Shown piece after piece: positions 1 through 8,575 of a stretch of DNA of 64,000 bases (its first letter is position 1; each line of letters starts with the position of its first letter). The stretch is from NCBI GenBank assembly GCA_034003725.1, contig JAVEYB010000009.1, positions 1 through 64,000 on the forward strand, in the 5' to 3' direction. Source of the DNA: Candidatus Zixiibacteriota bacterium. Its GTDB lineage: Bacteria; Zixibacteria; MSB-5A5; GN15; FEB-12. The notes under the pieces are model-generated. The model ran no database searches and was not told where the DNA came from. It saw only the letters and a list, made by a program, of their open reading frames with translations. The translations under genes and the position numbers were made by a program.

Positions 1-328
1 TGCCGACGTAAGGATCTGTGACATCCCTTTGGGTAGTTTCGACTATTCTCTCCAAATTCACGCCTGCAGTCAAATCAGGTTCTCCGGGTCTCAGATAGGT
101 AGCCGGATCATTCGGATTGGGGCTCTGTGCTTTGGCCTCCAGTTGCCTCTCTTGCATTTCCTTCGCTGTCTCGCCATGAAACCCTAGGTTGCCCAAGTCC
201 TCCGCCACCGACATCCAGCCCATAGCGCTGCCCAATCGGTCAAGTGGCGACTTCTTCTTCCCAAAGGGACTACTCCATTCAAAACCGGAGTTTTCACTCA
301 GCGAGCCGAATCCAAAAGAAAGACTCAC
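1..328 (-). CDS. Partial protein of unknown function cut by left edge
   Basis: Reading the minus strand from about 328 to the window edge gives an uninterrupted frame of about 109 codons with protein-like composition (segments such as PFGKKKSPLDRLGSAMGW and NPNDPATYLRPGEPDLTAG). The 3' end lies outside the window. I recognise no family. The frame stays open further upstream into a palindromic GC-rich repeat, so the true start is uncertain: GTG at 328, TTG at 334, or ATG at 223 or 214. Its first codons abut the same 'gggctactcgg' tail that follows the palindromic repeat elsewhere in the window, so it may be the broken remains of a gene invaded by the repeat. Confidence is moderate that it codes or once coded, low on anything else. 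Confidence 0.4.
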   Translation of the reverse strand, partial: MSLSFGFGSLSENSGFEWSSPFGKKKSPLDRLGSAMGWMSVAEDLGNLGFHGETAKEMQERQLEAKAQSPNPNDPATYLRPGEPDLTAGVNLERIVETTQRDVTDPYVG

Positions 329-565
329 CCCCAACCGAGTAGCCCACCCCTCCGGGGTGGGATCGACTCGCCCAACCCGAGTAATCCCGCAAAGAAGTTC
401 CGTCGGGTGCTAGTCCGCCGAAGGCGAACGACACCCGACGGCTTATCATGGCCTTTCAGAATCATTCCCCCATGCTCGGACGACTGCGACAAGCCAAAAC
501 ATTGGCCGAAGCCGGGTGGCCCACCTTCCAGGTGGGTTCCCGTGAAACGATTCTGTTCCAGCGAC
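329..565. repeat. Mosaic of short GC-rich palindromes
   Basis: No gene is seen here. The stretch is built from short hairpins: a CCCACCCC/GGGGTGGG palindrome at about 343-361, a ten-base stem CCGTCGGGTG ... CACCCGACGG at about 400-442, and a 28-base unit at 514-541 that recurs exactly in inverted orientation at 11913-11940. The same kinds of unit surround the long repeat copies near 8 kb and 12 kb, so this is the same repeat family in a different arrangement. Confidence 0.7.
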
Positions 566-815
566 CTCACACTTTCCCTACCACCTCGATGGAGAAAATG
601 CCCGGCCCCCCTTAGTAAACACTCTTCTCAAGCGAGGCGCAAAAATGACGGTACTTCTGTATCGCGACAGATTGTCAAAAATCTGCTCAAACAGCAGTTA
701 TTTCCCTGCCGGATAACATGATCGGGGGAAAAGAAAAAAATGGGGTCCCCATAAAAATGACAAAACGAACCCATTTCGCTGTAAGTCGTTCAGAATCAAT
801 TTTGTACACGGATTT
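566..815 (-). repeat. Long intergenic repeat, copy 1 (core only)
   Basis: This is the minus-strand copy of a sequence found again at 7648-8110 and 11380-11844. The shared core runs from the 'ttacagcgaaatggg' end (near 784) to the 'gaaagtgtg' end (near 566), with weaker similarity out to about 815. It contains a 38-codon frame from CTG at 694 to TAG at 580-578 that aligns without gaps to frames in the other two copies. The hairpin-rich tail of copies 2 and 3 is absent here and is replaced by other palindromes. Confidence 0.8.
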
Positions 816-882
816 TTTCATTTTTGCGGCTTGTGCCCATAGTGGAAGCCTCCGCAATGCGGCTGTGACGATCAGGTCAAAG

Positions 883-969
883 CGGAGAGGCTGGGATTCG
901 AACCCAGGGTACGCTCACGCGTACAACGGTTTTCGAGACCGCCGCTTTCGACCACTCAGCCACCTCTCC
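883..969 (-). tRNA. tRNA-Ser (anticodon CGA)
   Basis: The minus strand folds as a class II tRNA of 87 bases. The acceptor stem GGAGAGG pairs with CCTCTCC, the anticodon loop is CTCGAAA (anticodon CGA, serine UCG codons), there is a long variable arm (GTACGC/GCGTAC) and the T loop is TTCGAAT. The discriminator base is G, as usual for bacterial tRNA-Ser. CCA is not encoded. Confidence 0.96.
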
Positions 970-1276
970 GATCCGATTGTGCCCGCCGGCCGAAACCCCC
1001 AACCGGCAGAGCCCCAATGTAACAAAACCGTCCGCGATGTAAAGGAAATTTCGGCGGCCGACACCGCTTGCCGCGCACCTGCGACCTCTCGCCGATTGCG
1101 TAGCGGGCGCACCGGAGGACAGTCCCTCCGCGCCATGCTCGTCGGTCCACGGCCGCCTAAAGCAGGTCATCAAGGCCTCCGATACCTCAAATACGGGGAA
1201 TCGAGTGCTCGACCAGAACACGCGCTCTGACCGCGCCCCTGCTGAATGGCAAAGCTCACTGAAGGCATCGGTCGCT
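970..1276. other. Intergenic stretch, no gene seen
   Basis: About 300 bases between the tRNA and the histidine kinase gene. Both strands are open in places only because the DNA is GC-rich. I see no convincing promoter box, terminator or conserved small gene. Confidence 0.5.
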
Positions 1277-2656
1277 ATGCAGAAAGACAAGTCCGTCAAC
1301 CGGTATGCGCTCAAAATAACGCTGCCCTACCTCGTCGCCAGCGGTCTCTGGATTATCTTCTCCGACCGTTTTATCGCCGGACTGGCGGACGACATTCAGA
1401 ATCTGACCGCCCTGCAAACCTACAAAGGCTGGTTCTTCATCACCATGTCGGCGCTGATGGTGTATCTCATCTCTCGCCGATACCTGGAACGAATCCGGCA
1501 GACCGCCACCAGCCTCCAGGAGAGCCGCGTCGTGCTTTCCGAAACACAACGCGTCATGGCGACCCTGCACGCCAACCTCCCGGGGTTCGCCTACCGATGC
1601 AGCGCCGATTGTGACCGCGTCATCCATTTCGTCAGCAATAGCTGTCTTGCCGTTACCGGCTATACCAGCGATCAACTGGTCGGCGGGCTGACGCTCCATC
1701 GACACCTCATCCTCCCCGGGGACAGGGACATGGTGAACGAGGCCATAGAGTCTTCCGTCGCCCATGCTGCCCCGTATCAACTTGAGTACCGAATTCGGCA
1801 CGAGGACGCCTCCGTCCGGTGGATCTGGGAACAGGGCTGCGGCGTGTTTTCCGCCGATGGCACGCTTGTGGCCCTCGAGGGCTACGTTTCGGACATATCG
1901 GAACAGAAGCACCTGCAGGAGCAGCTCCGTAACGCCGAACGACTCGAGCACATCGGCCAGGCGGCCTCGACCATCATTCACGATCTCAAAAACCCCATGC
2001 AGGTGATCCTCGGCCACGTCGAACTGCTGAGGCTCGAGCGTGACAAAGCGGATACCGATCGCTACCTCGATACGATCGAACATCAGGTGCAAACCATGCT
2101 CTCCATGAGCCGCGAATTGCTCGACTACGCCCGGGGTGAGATTTCTTTCGTCTTCACACCCATCAACGTCCGCGATATGCTCGAGCGCCTGGTCGAAACC
2201 TATCGGCCGACCTTCAGCCAGCTCGGAATCGGTCTGTCCTTCACCTGGCGACAGGAGACCGATACTTCGCCGGTGCTTGATCTTGATGGCGAACGCATGG
2301 GGCGCGCCCTCATGAACCTGATCGGGAACGCCCGCGATGCGCTCAAAGACCAGGGACAAATCCGCGTCCGTGCCTGGGCCGCGCCCGAGTCCCTCAGTAT
2401 CGAAATTCAGGACGACGGGCCCGGAATTCCCTCCCATATCCGGGACCGGCTCTTTGAAGCCTTCGTGACCCACGGCAAATCAGGGGGGACCGGCCTCGGT
2501 CTGGCCATAGCACGGAAAATCGTCGAATCGCATCACGGAAAAATCACCTGCTCCAGCGCCCCCGGCTCCGGCACCACCTTCACCATCATACTTCCGCGTA
2601 CGCGCACTTCAGCCTCCAGCCGGCTGCTCGAGGCCGCCGATGCGGTCCCACGGTGA
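1277..2656 (+). CDS. Membrane PAS-domain sensor histidine kinase
   Basis: A 459-residue kinase. Two membrane segments (about residues 14-30 and 52-68) bracket a short periplasmic loop, followed by a PAS domain with a PAC tail (about 95-210) and a kinase core. The H box is IIHDLKNP with the phospho-accepting His at about 235. The ATPase domain shows an N box (NLIGNARDAL) and the DDGPGIP and GTGLGLAIARKI G boxes. It would autophosphorylate on a cytoplasmic or membrane signal sensed by the PAS domain. The HDLKNP form is typical of NtrB-like kinases. No response regulator is adjacent, so its partner is unknown; the NtrC-type regulator at the right end is far away. ATG 1277 is chosen because the frame upstream encodes no recognisable protein; there is no clear ribosome site. 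Confidence 0.9.
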   Translation: MQKDKSVNRYALKITLPYLVASGLWIIFSDRFIAGLADDIQNLTALQTYKGWFFITMSALMVYLISRRYLERIRQTATSLQESRVVLSETQRVMATLHANLPGFAYRCSADCDRVIHFVSNSCLAVTGYTSDQLVGGLTLHRHLILPGDRDMVNEAIESSVAHAAPYQLEYRIRHEDASVRWIWEQGCGVFSADGTLVALEGYVSDISEQKHLQEQLRNAERLEHIGQAASTIIHDLKNPMQVILGHVELLRLERDKADTDRYLDTIEHQVQTMLSMSRELLDYARGEISFVFTPINVRDMLERLVETYRPTFSQLGIGLSFTWRQETDTSPVLDLDGERMGRALMNLIGNARDALKDQGQIRVRAWAAPESLSIEIQDDGPGIPSHIRDRLFEAFVTHGKSGGTGLGLAIARKIVESHHGKITCSSAPGSGTTFTIILPRTRTSASSRLLEAADAVPR

Positions 2657-2891
2657 TGCCGACAAGCCGTTGGCATCGGCCAGGTGCGGCGTCTGGACGG
2701 CCGGGATCCGCCCCGGACTCCGAAGCCTCCATGAGTCATCGACTTAGTATTGAGTCAGGCCGTCCGGTTCAAGGCCCAAGACCCCCGGATTTTTTGTCCA
2801 AGTTCAGGGCTCTATCGACCGATACAGGAGAGAAGAAGGCCGGATTGCCCGGCCAACCTCCCGCGACCTCTTGTGAGAGGAGATGTGTTCT

Positions 2892-3167
2892 ATGTCGGGT
2901 CTCCACCAAAAACCGATCAATTTCGTCGTACGCTTCTTCAGAAGCGACGTGCACGCCAGTCTCAAGCTGATCGTTGGCAGCATCGGTCTGGCGCTGGTAG
3001 CTGTTTTTCCGCTGCTGCTGTACATCGTCTTCGGGCCGTCCGACGGCAACCCGATCGGGCTCGGTCTGCTGGCATTCGCCGGCGTCGGCCTGGGTCAGGC
3101 TGGCGTCGTGGTCGGCGCCGTCTGGTTCCTCTTCTCGCTGTTCTTCGGTAGCAACCGGAACGGATAA
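2892..3167 (+). CDS. Small two-helix membrane protein
   Basis: A 91-residue protein with two long hydrophobic segments (about residues 20-44 and 55-82) separated by a short polar loop (GPSDGN). The start at 2892 follows a GAGAGGAG ribosome site, which fits better than the in-frame ATG at 2883. I recognise no family and predict an inner-membrane location only. It sits alone between the kinase and the acetyltransferase gene, all on the same strand. Confidence 0.6.
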   Translation: MSGLHQKPINFVVRFFRSDVHASLKLIVGSIGLALVAVFPLLLYIVFGPSDGNPIGLGLLAFAGVGLGQAGVVVGAVWFLFSLFFGSNRNG

Positions 3168-3291
3168 ACATGTGGCGTTCCGTGCTTGACTTCGATATCG
3201 CCCGGACACGTTCTTCGCACCAACAGTGGTAACGGAACCTGGCGCCAGTCTCTTCTGCGGGCACTGCGACGCCAGTGAGCGAAGGGAGTGC

Positions 3292-4173
3292 ATGTCTGAA
3301 TATGCCATAATGGAACGCTTCCGCGATGATGATCGGTTGCGCGAGGCCTACTTCCGGTTTCTCCCGCGGGTGTTCTCCAACGTCAACTTCCGTGAATGGT
3401 ACGACCGTGGCTGCTGGCCCGATGGGTACAACCCGATCTCGATCGTCGTCGACAATGAGATCGTCTCCAACGTCTCGCTCGCTCACATGAACCTGCTCGT
3501 CGACGGTGAGCGGCGCACAGCCTTGCAACTCGGAGCCGTTGGCACCCTGCCCGAGTGGCGGAAACGCGGACTCTCACGACTGCTGATGGACTACGCCATC
3601 GATCGCTATGCCGACACCGTCGACCTCATGTTCCTGTTTGCCAACGACGGTGTCGTCGATTTCTATCCGCACTTTGGTTTCAGCCCCCACCGGGAGGTGG
3701 TGTTCGTGCGAGATACGGCAATTCCCCGCTCCGACTTCAGGGCTCGGCGCCTCGATATCCAGGTGCCGTCGGACTGGCAGTTTCTCGTGAATCGGATTGC
3801 GAGTCGCTCGGTGCTCACGAAGCTTTTCGGTGCCGTGTCTTACGATTGCGTCACCACCTGGCATCTGATTAACTTGCATCCGAACCACGTGTACCATCTC
3901 GAAGATCCTGACCTCATTGCGATAGTCTCGGAGCGCGACGGCATCGTGCGTATCTGGGACCTCATCTTCGGGTCACCGTTCGACCCCGAAGTGTTGCTTC
4001 CACGCATACTGCCACCCGGCCGGATAGGCGAAGTTCATTACTACTTCTCGCCGGACCTTGTCACATTCCGTTACGATCGCGTGCAAGCAGTCCCTGACTC
4101 GCACCTCTTCGTGCGCGGTGAGTTCCCTGTTGCCGGACGTCACTTCAAGTTCCCGGCAACGGCCGAAACATAG
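3292..4173 (+). CDS. GNAT-family N-acetyltransferase
   Basis: A 293-residue protein whose N-terminal half (about residues 1-150) matches the GNAT fold. It shows a beta-strand SNVSLAHMNLLV, then LQLGAVGTLPEWRKRGLSRLLM, where the Q/RxxGxG/A-type acetyl-CoA loop appears as RKRGLS, then a strand and a DFYPHFGF motif typical of the last GNAT strands. The C-terminal 140 residues look like an added substrate or sterol-carrier-like domain, as in Eis-like two-domain GNATs, but this is only a size argument. ATG 3292 has an AAGGGAG ribosome site. The acyl acceptor cannot be told from sequence. Confidence 0.82.
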   Translation: MSEYAIMERFRDDDRLREAYFRFLPRVFSNVNFREWYDRGCWPDGYNPISIVVDNEIVSNVSLAHMNLLVDGERRTALQLGAVGTLPEWRKRGLSRLLMDYAIDRYADTVDLMFLFANDGVVDFYPHFGFSPHREVVFVRDTAIPRSDFRARRLDIQVPSDWQFLVNRIASRSVLTKLFGAVSYDCVTTWHLINLHPNHVYHLEDPDLIAIVSERDGIVRIWDLIFGSPFDPEVLLPRILPPGRIGEVHYYFSPDLVTFRYDRVQAVPDSHLFVRGEFPVAGRHFKFPATAET

Positions 4174-4225
4174 CCGTCCGCTGTTTTGCTCTTGCGAACA
4201 TCCGACGGCGAAGGCATCTTCCGGT

Positions 4226-4648
4226 GTGGATACCAAGCCCCGCATAATTCCAATCGGACTGGTGCTAGCGGCGGTAACGATTTCCGTGGTCGTCCAGGCG
4301 TGCGGCGGCAGTAAGACATTGATCGCATACGAGGGCGAGCGAAGGCCCGCCGATCAGGTGGCGATCATCGACATCAGCAACAAGTCGCTGTATGTGATGG
4401 GAATCGACTCAACCGTGAATCGCTACGCGGCATTCACGGAGCGGTTCATCGAAGTTGCGCCCGGCAGTCACACGCTGACCGTCAACTACAAGTCCTGGAA
4501 GGGCCGGTCGGAGGAGCCGATCGAGCTGCCGTTCACCGCTGCCGCCGGACACACCTACCAGGTGAAGGTCTCAGCCGGTTATAATCGGTGGACCGCCTGG
4601 ATAGTCGACGTCGTCGACGGCTCGGTCGTGGCCGGTTCCCCGAACTGA
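4226..4648 (+). CDS. Small lipoprotein, PEGA-like beta domain
   Basis: A 140-residue secreted lipoprotein. It begins at GTG 4226 with positively charged residues, a hydrophobic stretch (IPIGLVLAAVTISVVV) and a lipobox VQAC, so Cys at about 22 should be acylated. The mature part is beta-rich with the segment VAPGSHTLTVNY, which resembles the PEGA-type motif 'pGxHxlxv'. It probably sits in the outer membrane or periplasm. Function is unknown. It starts 52 bases after the acetyltransferase gene and precedes the amidase gene by 64 bases, so all three may share a transcript. Confidence 0.68.
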   Translation: MDTKPRIIPIGLVLAAVTISVVVQACGGSKTLIAYEGERRPADQVAIIDISNKSLYVMGIDSTVNRYAAFTERFIEVAPGSHTLTVNYKSWKGRSEEPIELPFTAAAGHTYQVKVSAGYNRWTAWIVDVVDGSVVAGSPN

Positions 4649-4712
4649 CGCTGCCGTCGCCGCGCGTACCAGTCGATATTACTTTGGTCAAGTTCACGCT
4701 TGATCAGCGTAC

Positions 4713-6215
4713 GTGAGACCGGCATCTTTGCGCATGCGCATCTCTCGAACCAGGCGCTGGGCGGCCGCAATCATCTCGATCGCGGCGATCTATCTCCTGC
4801 TCATGATACCGTCTCCGTCGCTGCGGCCCGCGGCGGGGGGAGAGGCGTCACCCTTTGTCTGGGACCGCGACTCATATTGGAGCTCGCTCGAGACGGGCTT
4901 CGTGCAGGCGCGGGCAATGGGTTGTGGTGTGCTCGACGCGACTGTCGCCGGCGAGCTCTCTACGCTGTCATTGCTGGCAACAAGGCTTGAGACCGACTCG
5001 ATGGATTCCGGGCATCCCGCTCTGGACACGCTGCAGACCGTCCTGTTTGAATCGGCGCCGCTGCTGGCGGCGTGTCCGTCGCGCTTCTCCGAGTACGTAA
5101 GCACATTCGGCCGAATCCGTCGCGCTCTCAAAGTCCAGTCCAGGCACTGGGACATATCGTCAAGCTCCACCCGTGCCCGGCTGTATCGTCTGCTGTACGG
5201 CGGGCGGACGGCGATCGAAGAGATCATGATTCAGGCGCCCGAATTCGCCGTACGCGACGTCGTCATCGAGACCGAAGAACCGTCCGTGACACCGTCGGCG
5301 ACCATACAGGGCGTCACCATACACAGCGGTGACATTCTCGTCTCGCGCGGGGGCGCGCCGACGTCAGCGCTGATAGCCCGCGGTAACGACTATCCGGGCA
5401 ACTTCTCGCACATCGCTCTGGTGCACGTCGATGACGTAACCGGGCACGTGTCGATCATCGAGTCGCACATCGAGAAGGGAGTCGCGGTTGCGACTGTCGA
5501 TGAGTATCTTCGCGACAAGAAGCTGCGAGTGATGGTCCTGCGGTTACGCGCCGACTTGTCGCAGATGCAGTCCGACCCGATGCTGCCGCACCGCGCGGCC
5601 ACGTTCGCGCTGTATCGCGCGACCAGCGAACGAATACCGTATGACTTCGCGATGAACGTCACGGAACCATCGAAATTGTTCTGTTCCGAGGTGGCGTACG
5701 ACGCATACCGCAGCTGCGGGATCTCGCTCTGGTCGGCGCTGTCTCACATTTCTCAGATCGGCGCCCGCACGTGGCTGGCGGCGTTCGGAGTGGAAAACTT
5801 CACGACCCAGGAACCATCGGACCTCGAGTACGATCCCCAGATACGAGTGGTCGCCGAATGGCGCGACTATGAGACGCTGTATCAGGACCGACTCGACAAC
5901 GCGGTCGTGGACGTCATGCTTGAGGCTGCGGATTCCGGAGCGGTGCTTGCGTACGAGTCATCCAAATTGCCGCTGGCTCGGCTGGCCAAAGCTTACAGCT
6001 GGCTGCTCAACCGGTTTGGCGCCGTGGGTCCGATACCGGAAGGCATGAGTGCGACCTCCGCGCTGCAAAACGAGTGGTTCTCCAAACGCCACCATGCAAC
6101 GCGAGATCACCTTAGTATGATGGCCGGTCAATTCCGGCAGGATCGTGGCTATGCGCCGCCGTACTGGGAGCTGGTCCGCATGGCCAGAGATGCTTATTGG
6201 GCCGCCAATGAATAA
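4713..6215 (+). CDS. YiiX/YebB-like permuted papain-fold amidase, exported
   Basis: About 500 residues. An N-terminal hydrophobic segment (IISIAAIYLLLMI) should act as a signal or anchor. The central part (about 200-340) matches the circularly permuted NlpC/P60-like YiiX/YebB amidase family (DUF830): a GDILVSR strand, FSHIALVHV supplying the catalytic His, IESHIEKGV, and KLFCSEVAYDAY supplying the nucleophilic Cys. The order His-before-Cys is the hallmark of the permuted group. The N-terminal 150 and C-terminal 130 residues are helical and not assigned. Family members are thought to act on cell-wall peptides or lipids; the substrate here is unknown. The start may be GTG 4713 or ATG 4734; neither has a strong ribosome site. 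Confidence 0.75.
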   Translation: MRPASLRMRISRTRRWAAAIISIAAIYLLLMIPSPSLRPAAGGEASPFVWDRDSYWSSLETGFVQARAMGCGVLDATVAGELSTLSLLATRLETDSMDSGHPALDTLQTVLFESAPLLAACPSRFSEYVSTFGRIRRALKVQSRHWDISSSSTRARLYRLLYGGRTAIEEIMIQAPEFAVRDVVIETEEPSVTPSATIQGVTIHSGDILVSRGGAPTSALIARGNDYPGNFSHIALVHVDDVTGHVSIIESHIEKGVAVATVDEYLRDKKLRVMVLRLRADLSQMQSDPMLPHRAATFALYRATSERIPYDFAMNVTEPSKLFCSEVAYDAYRSCGISLWSALSHISQIGARTWLAAFGVENFTTQEPSDLEYDPQIRVVAEWRDYETLYQDRLDNAVVDVMLEAADSGAVLAYESSKLPLARLAKAYSWLLNRFGAVGPIPEGMSATSALQNEWFSKRHHATRDHLSMMAGQFRQDRGYAPPYWELVRMARDAYWAANE

Positions 6216-6275
6216 GCGCCTTCGGGCGGCGTATATCCTCCAGAGGTATATAGCGTCCATCAAAGGAGTTGCCTC

Positions 6276-6455
6276 ATGCTGCACGCGGTCAATCGCGACG
6301 ATATCACGCCTCTGTGTCCGCATTGTCAGGCCGGCCTGACCGGCCTTTTCTTTCAGGAACTGCAGTCGACATTCGGGCGTCGCTACATCTACTTCTGCCC
6401 TCACTGCTCGAAAGTTCTCGGGGTGTCACACCGCAAGGGCTTCTGGATGGGCTGA
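6276..6455 (+). CDS. 59-residue zinc-ribbon protein
   Basis: A short gene with a near-perfect ribosome site (AAAGGAG at 6262-6268) before ATG 6276. The product has two CPHC knuckles (residues 14-17 and 41-44), giving a Cys4 zinc ribbon, between them an aromatic hinge (LFFQELQ, RRYIYF), and ends KVLGVSHRKGFWMG. I know no assigned function; two-knuckle ribbons of this size occur in nucleic-acid-binding or adaptor proteins. The gene lies 60 bases after the amidase gene and 74 bases before the DUF1028 gene. Confidence 0.72.
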   Translation: MLHAVNRDDITPLCPHCQAGLTGLFFQELQSTFGRRYIYFCPHCSKVLGVSHRKGFWMG

Positions 6456-6529
6456 TCATTGCTTGCTCCTGTCCTCATTCGGGGATATTTTACCGCTGTC
6501 ACATTCACGGCATGCGGAGGTCGACGGTA

Positions 6530-7546
6530 ATGAAATCGATTAGCAGCTTGTCGCGGTCTGCGATACTTGTTGGGATCGCGCTTGCAACCTTTGTTGCCGG
6601 CGTATTGGCGGACGCCCACACAGAGCGCCATGACGTCTGTACGTTCTCGATCGTTGCCCGAGATTCGGTCACGGGCGAGTGCGGTGTGGCGGTCGCGTCG
6701 CGCTTCTTTGCGGTCGGGTCGGTGGTGCCGTGGGCACGAGCGGGTGTCGGCGCCGTGGCAACGCAGGCATACGCCAACACGACATTTGGGCCGAACGGCC
6801 TCGAGCTGTTGGGCGAGGGGAAGTCGGCGCAGGAGGTTGTCGATGCGTTGATTGCCGGCGATGATAAGCCTGATCGCCGGCAACTCGGGATTGTCGATGC
6901 AACCGGCCGTTCGGCTTCTCATACCGGTTTGGGGTGCCTGGCGTGGGCCGGGTCGCGCAGCGGTCCCAACTACGCCATTCAGGGGAACATTCTTGCCGGC
7001 GAGCAGGTCGTTGACGCTATGGAGCGGGCGTTTTTGTCTACTGACGGTACTCTCGCGGATCGGCTGTACGCAACGCTGGTGGCGGGTGAAAAGGCCGGTG
7101 GCGACTCGCGCGGCAAGCAATCGGCGGCAATGCTGGTGGTGCGCGAGGGGGCGGGTTACGGCGGGTACACGGATCGTGCAATAGATATCAGGGTGGATGA
7201 CCACGCCGAACCATTCGTGGAGCTTGGTCGTTTGCTGCAACTGGCGCAGGTCAACTACGCATGGAACGACGCCTGGACACTGTTCACGCGGGAGCGATTC
7301 GCGGAGGCGCTTCCATTCATGGAACGGGCCGCGGCGCTGGCTCCCGACTACGGTGAGGTCTTGTATGATCTCGCGGTTATTCGGCTGGCCAACGACGATC
7401 GAACGGGTGCGCTTGAGGCAATCGGTCGCGCGTTCACGCTCAACCCAAAGCTGGTTGATGCGGCGATGAAGGATGACGACCTGAGCGGGTTGCATGCGGA
7501 TGACACCTTTCTGAGTCTGGTTGGCCAACTGACGGGTGACCAGTGA
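6530..7546 (+). CDS. Exported DUF1028 protein with C-terminal TPR
   Basis: A 338-residue protein. Residues 1-27 form a signal peptide (SAILVGIALATFVAGVLA). The DUF1028 domain, an Ntn-hydrolase-like fold, starts at CTFSIVARDSVTGECGVAVAS and continues through VPWARAGVGAVATQA and NILAGEQVVDAM to about 240. The C-terminal 90 residues hold one or two TPR-like helix pairs (EALPFMERAAALAPDYGEVLYDLAVI ... in short). DUF1028 proteins are often annotated as exported or peptidase-like but have no settled reaction. ATG 6530 has a GGAGG ribosome site nine bases upstream. Confidence 0.85.
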   Translation: MKSISSLSRSAILVGIALATFVAGVLADAHTERHDVCTFSIVARDSVTGECGVAVASRFFAVGSVVPWARAGVGAVATQAYANTTFGPNGLELLGEGKSAQEVVDALIAGDDKPDRRQLGIVDATGRSASHTGLGCLAWAGSRSGPNYAIQGNILAGEQVVDAMERAFLSTDGTLADRLYATLVAGEKAGGDSRGKQSAAMLVVREGAGYGGYTDRAIDIRVDDHAEPFVELGRLLQLAQVNYAWNDAWTLFTRERFAEALPFMERAAALAPDYGEVLYDLAVIRLANDDRTGALEAIGRAFTLNPKLVDAAMKDDDLSGLHADDTFLSLVGQLTGDQ

Positions 7547-7647
7547 TGGGAATTCTTCAGGGCCACACCTCCAAATGTCCCTCGCGGCAGGGTACAAGCT
7601 ATGCGTGTGAACCACACTGGCCCACGGCTTGGTCACGATAGTCGCAC

Positions 7648-8110
7648 CTTTTTCGTCGTACAAGTTTGGTTCCATGTACATTACAGCGAAATGGGTTTGT
7701 TTTGTTATTTTTAGGGGGTCCCCATTTCTTCCCCTTCCCCTTACCATGATATGCGGCATGGGAGTAACCCATGTTTGAGCGGATATTTGACGAACTGTCG
7801 CGATACAGAAGTACCATTGTTTTTGTACCTCGTGCGAGAGGAGTGTTTACTAAGGGGGGCCGGGCATTTTTTCCATCGAGGTGGTAGGGAAAGTGTGCGG
7901 TCGCGCGGTGCACGTGGACGCACGCCACGCACCGATGGAAGATAGCGGGTTCGAAGACGGACCCGCCCTACGGGAACTGTTTATATCTCAAGTCAATCCC
8001 ACCCGGGACGGGTGGGCTACTCGGTGTAGCGTGTGCGGTCAGGCGGGGTCGCCTGACCGCACTTATATAGCTTTTTCAACATGCCCGGGACGCCAGCCCG
8101 CCGCGGCGGG
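7648..8110 (+). repeat. Long intergenic repeat, copy 2
   Basis: About 463 bases, alignable end to end with 11380-11844 and, for its core, with copy 1. The core carries a 38-codon frame (ATG 7771 to TAG 7885-7887). The tail is a string of hairpins: GCGGGT...ACCCGC at 7945-7966, CCCACCCGGGACGGGTGGG at 7998-8016, a ten-base-pair stem GCGGTCAGGC/GCCTGACCGC at 8035-8060, and CCCGCCGCGGCGGG at 8097-8110. No transposase or terminal inverted repeats are visible. It may be a structured RNA, a non-autonomous element or a terminator cluster. Confidence 0.85.
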
Positions 8111-8126
8111 GGTCGGCCGATCTCTG

Positions 8127-8148
8127 GCGGGTTCGAAGACGGACCCGC
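8127..8148. repeat. Extra copy of the GCGGGT/ACCCGC hairpin
   Basis: An exact repeat of the 22-base hairpin at 7945-7966 and 11679-11700, again followed by 'cctacggg'. It stands alone just after repeat copy 2, which shows that the hairpin modules can multiply independently of the long repeat. Confidence 0.8.
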
Positions 8149-8575
8149 CCTACGGGGACTTGAGTTGAGCGCAACGGCAAATCCCCGTTAGCGATTGCAT
8201 CAGTTTGCGCGTCTCGGATTCGTGTGCAATGTATCTCCGACATACGTTCATCGATAGCCTGCGTTGATCCTGCATCGATGAGCGCCCGCTGACCGGGTGT
8301 CGCGCGGCGCATTGCATAGCCGTGGGTATCTCCGTTACGGTGCACATACTTGCGGCAATTGCCATTGCTTTCCTGACGTCTCATTCAGCCAGCCGATCCA
8401 TCGAATGGCGCGGCCGGTCCGGGTAATTTTTTCTCTTGCCCGGCGTCTCCCGTGCGATATCTTCATAGGTAGTTCTTCTCATCTAATCGCCTGACATCGT
8501 CATCGCATTGGCATGGCATCCCGGTCGCCGGGCCGATGCAATCCACACAATCACCCACACGATTGGGGAGAGTCT
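8149..8575. other. Intergenic stretch before the cohesin/dockerin gene
   Basis: About 430 bases with no supported gene. It presumably carries the promoter of the next gene, but I find no clear -35/-10 pair. The last bases (ttggggag) supply the ribosome site for ATG 8576. Confidence 0.45.

Noticed and set aside
6401-7759. 452-codon minus-strand frame running from the repeat into the DUF1028 gene
   Set aside because: Antisense to a well-supported gene; only its first part, in the repeat, shows the conserved reading noted in the findings.
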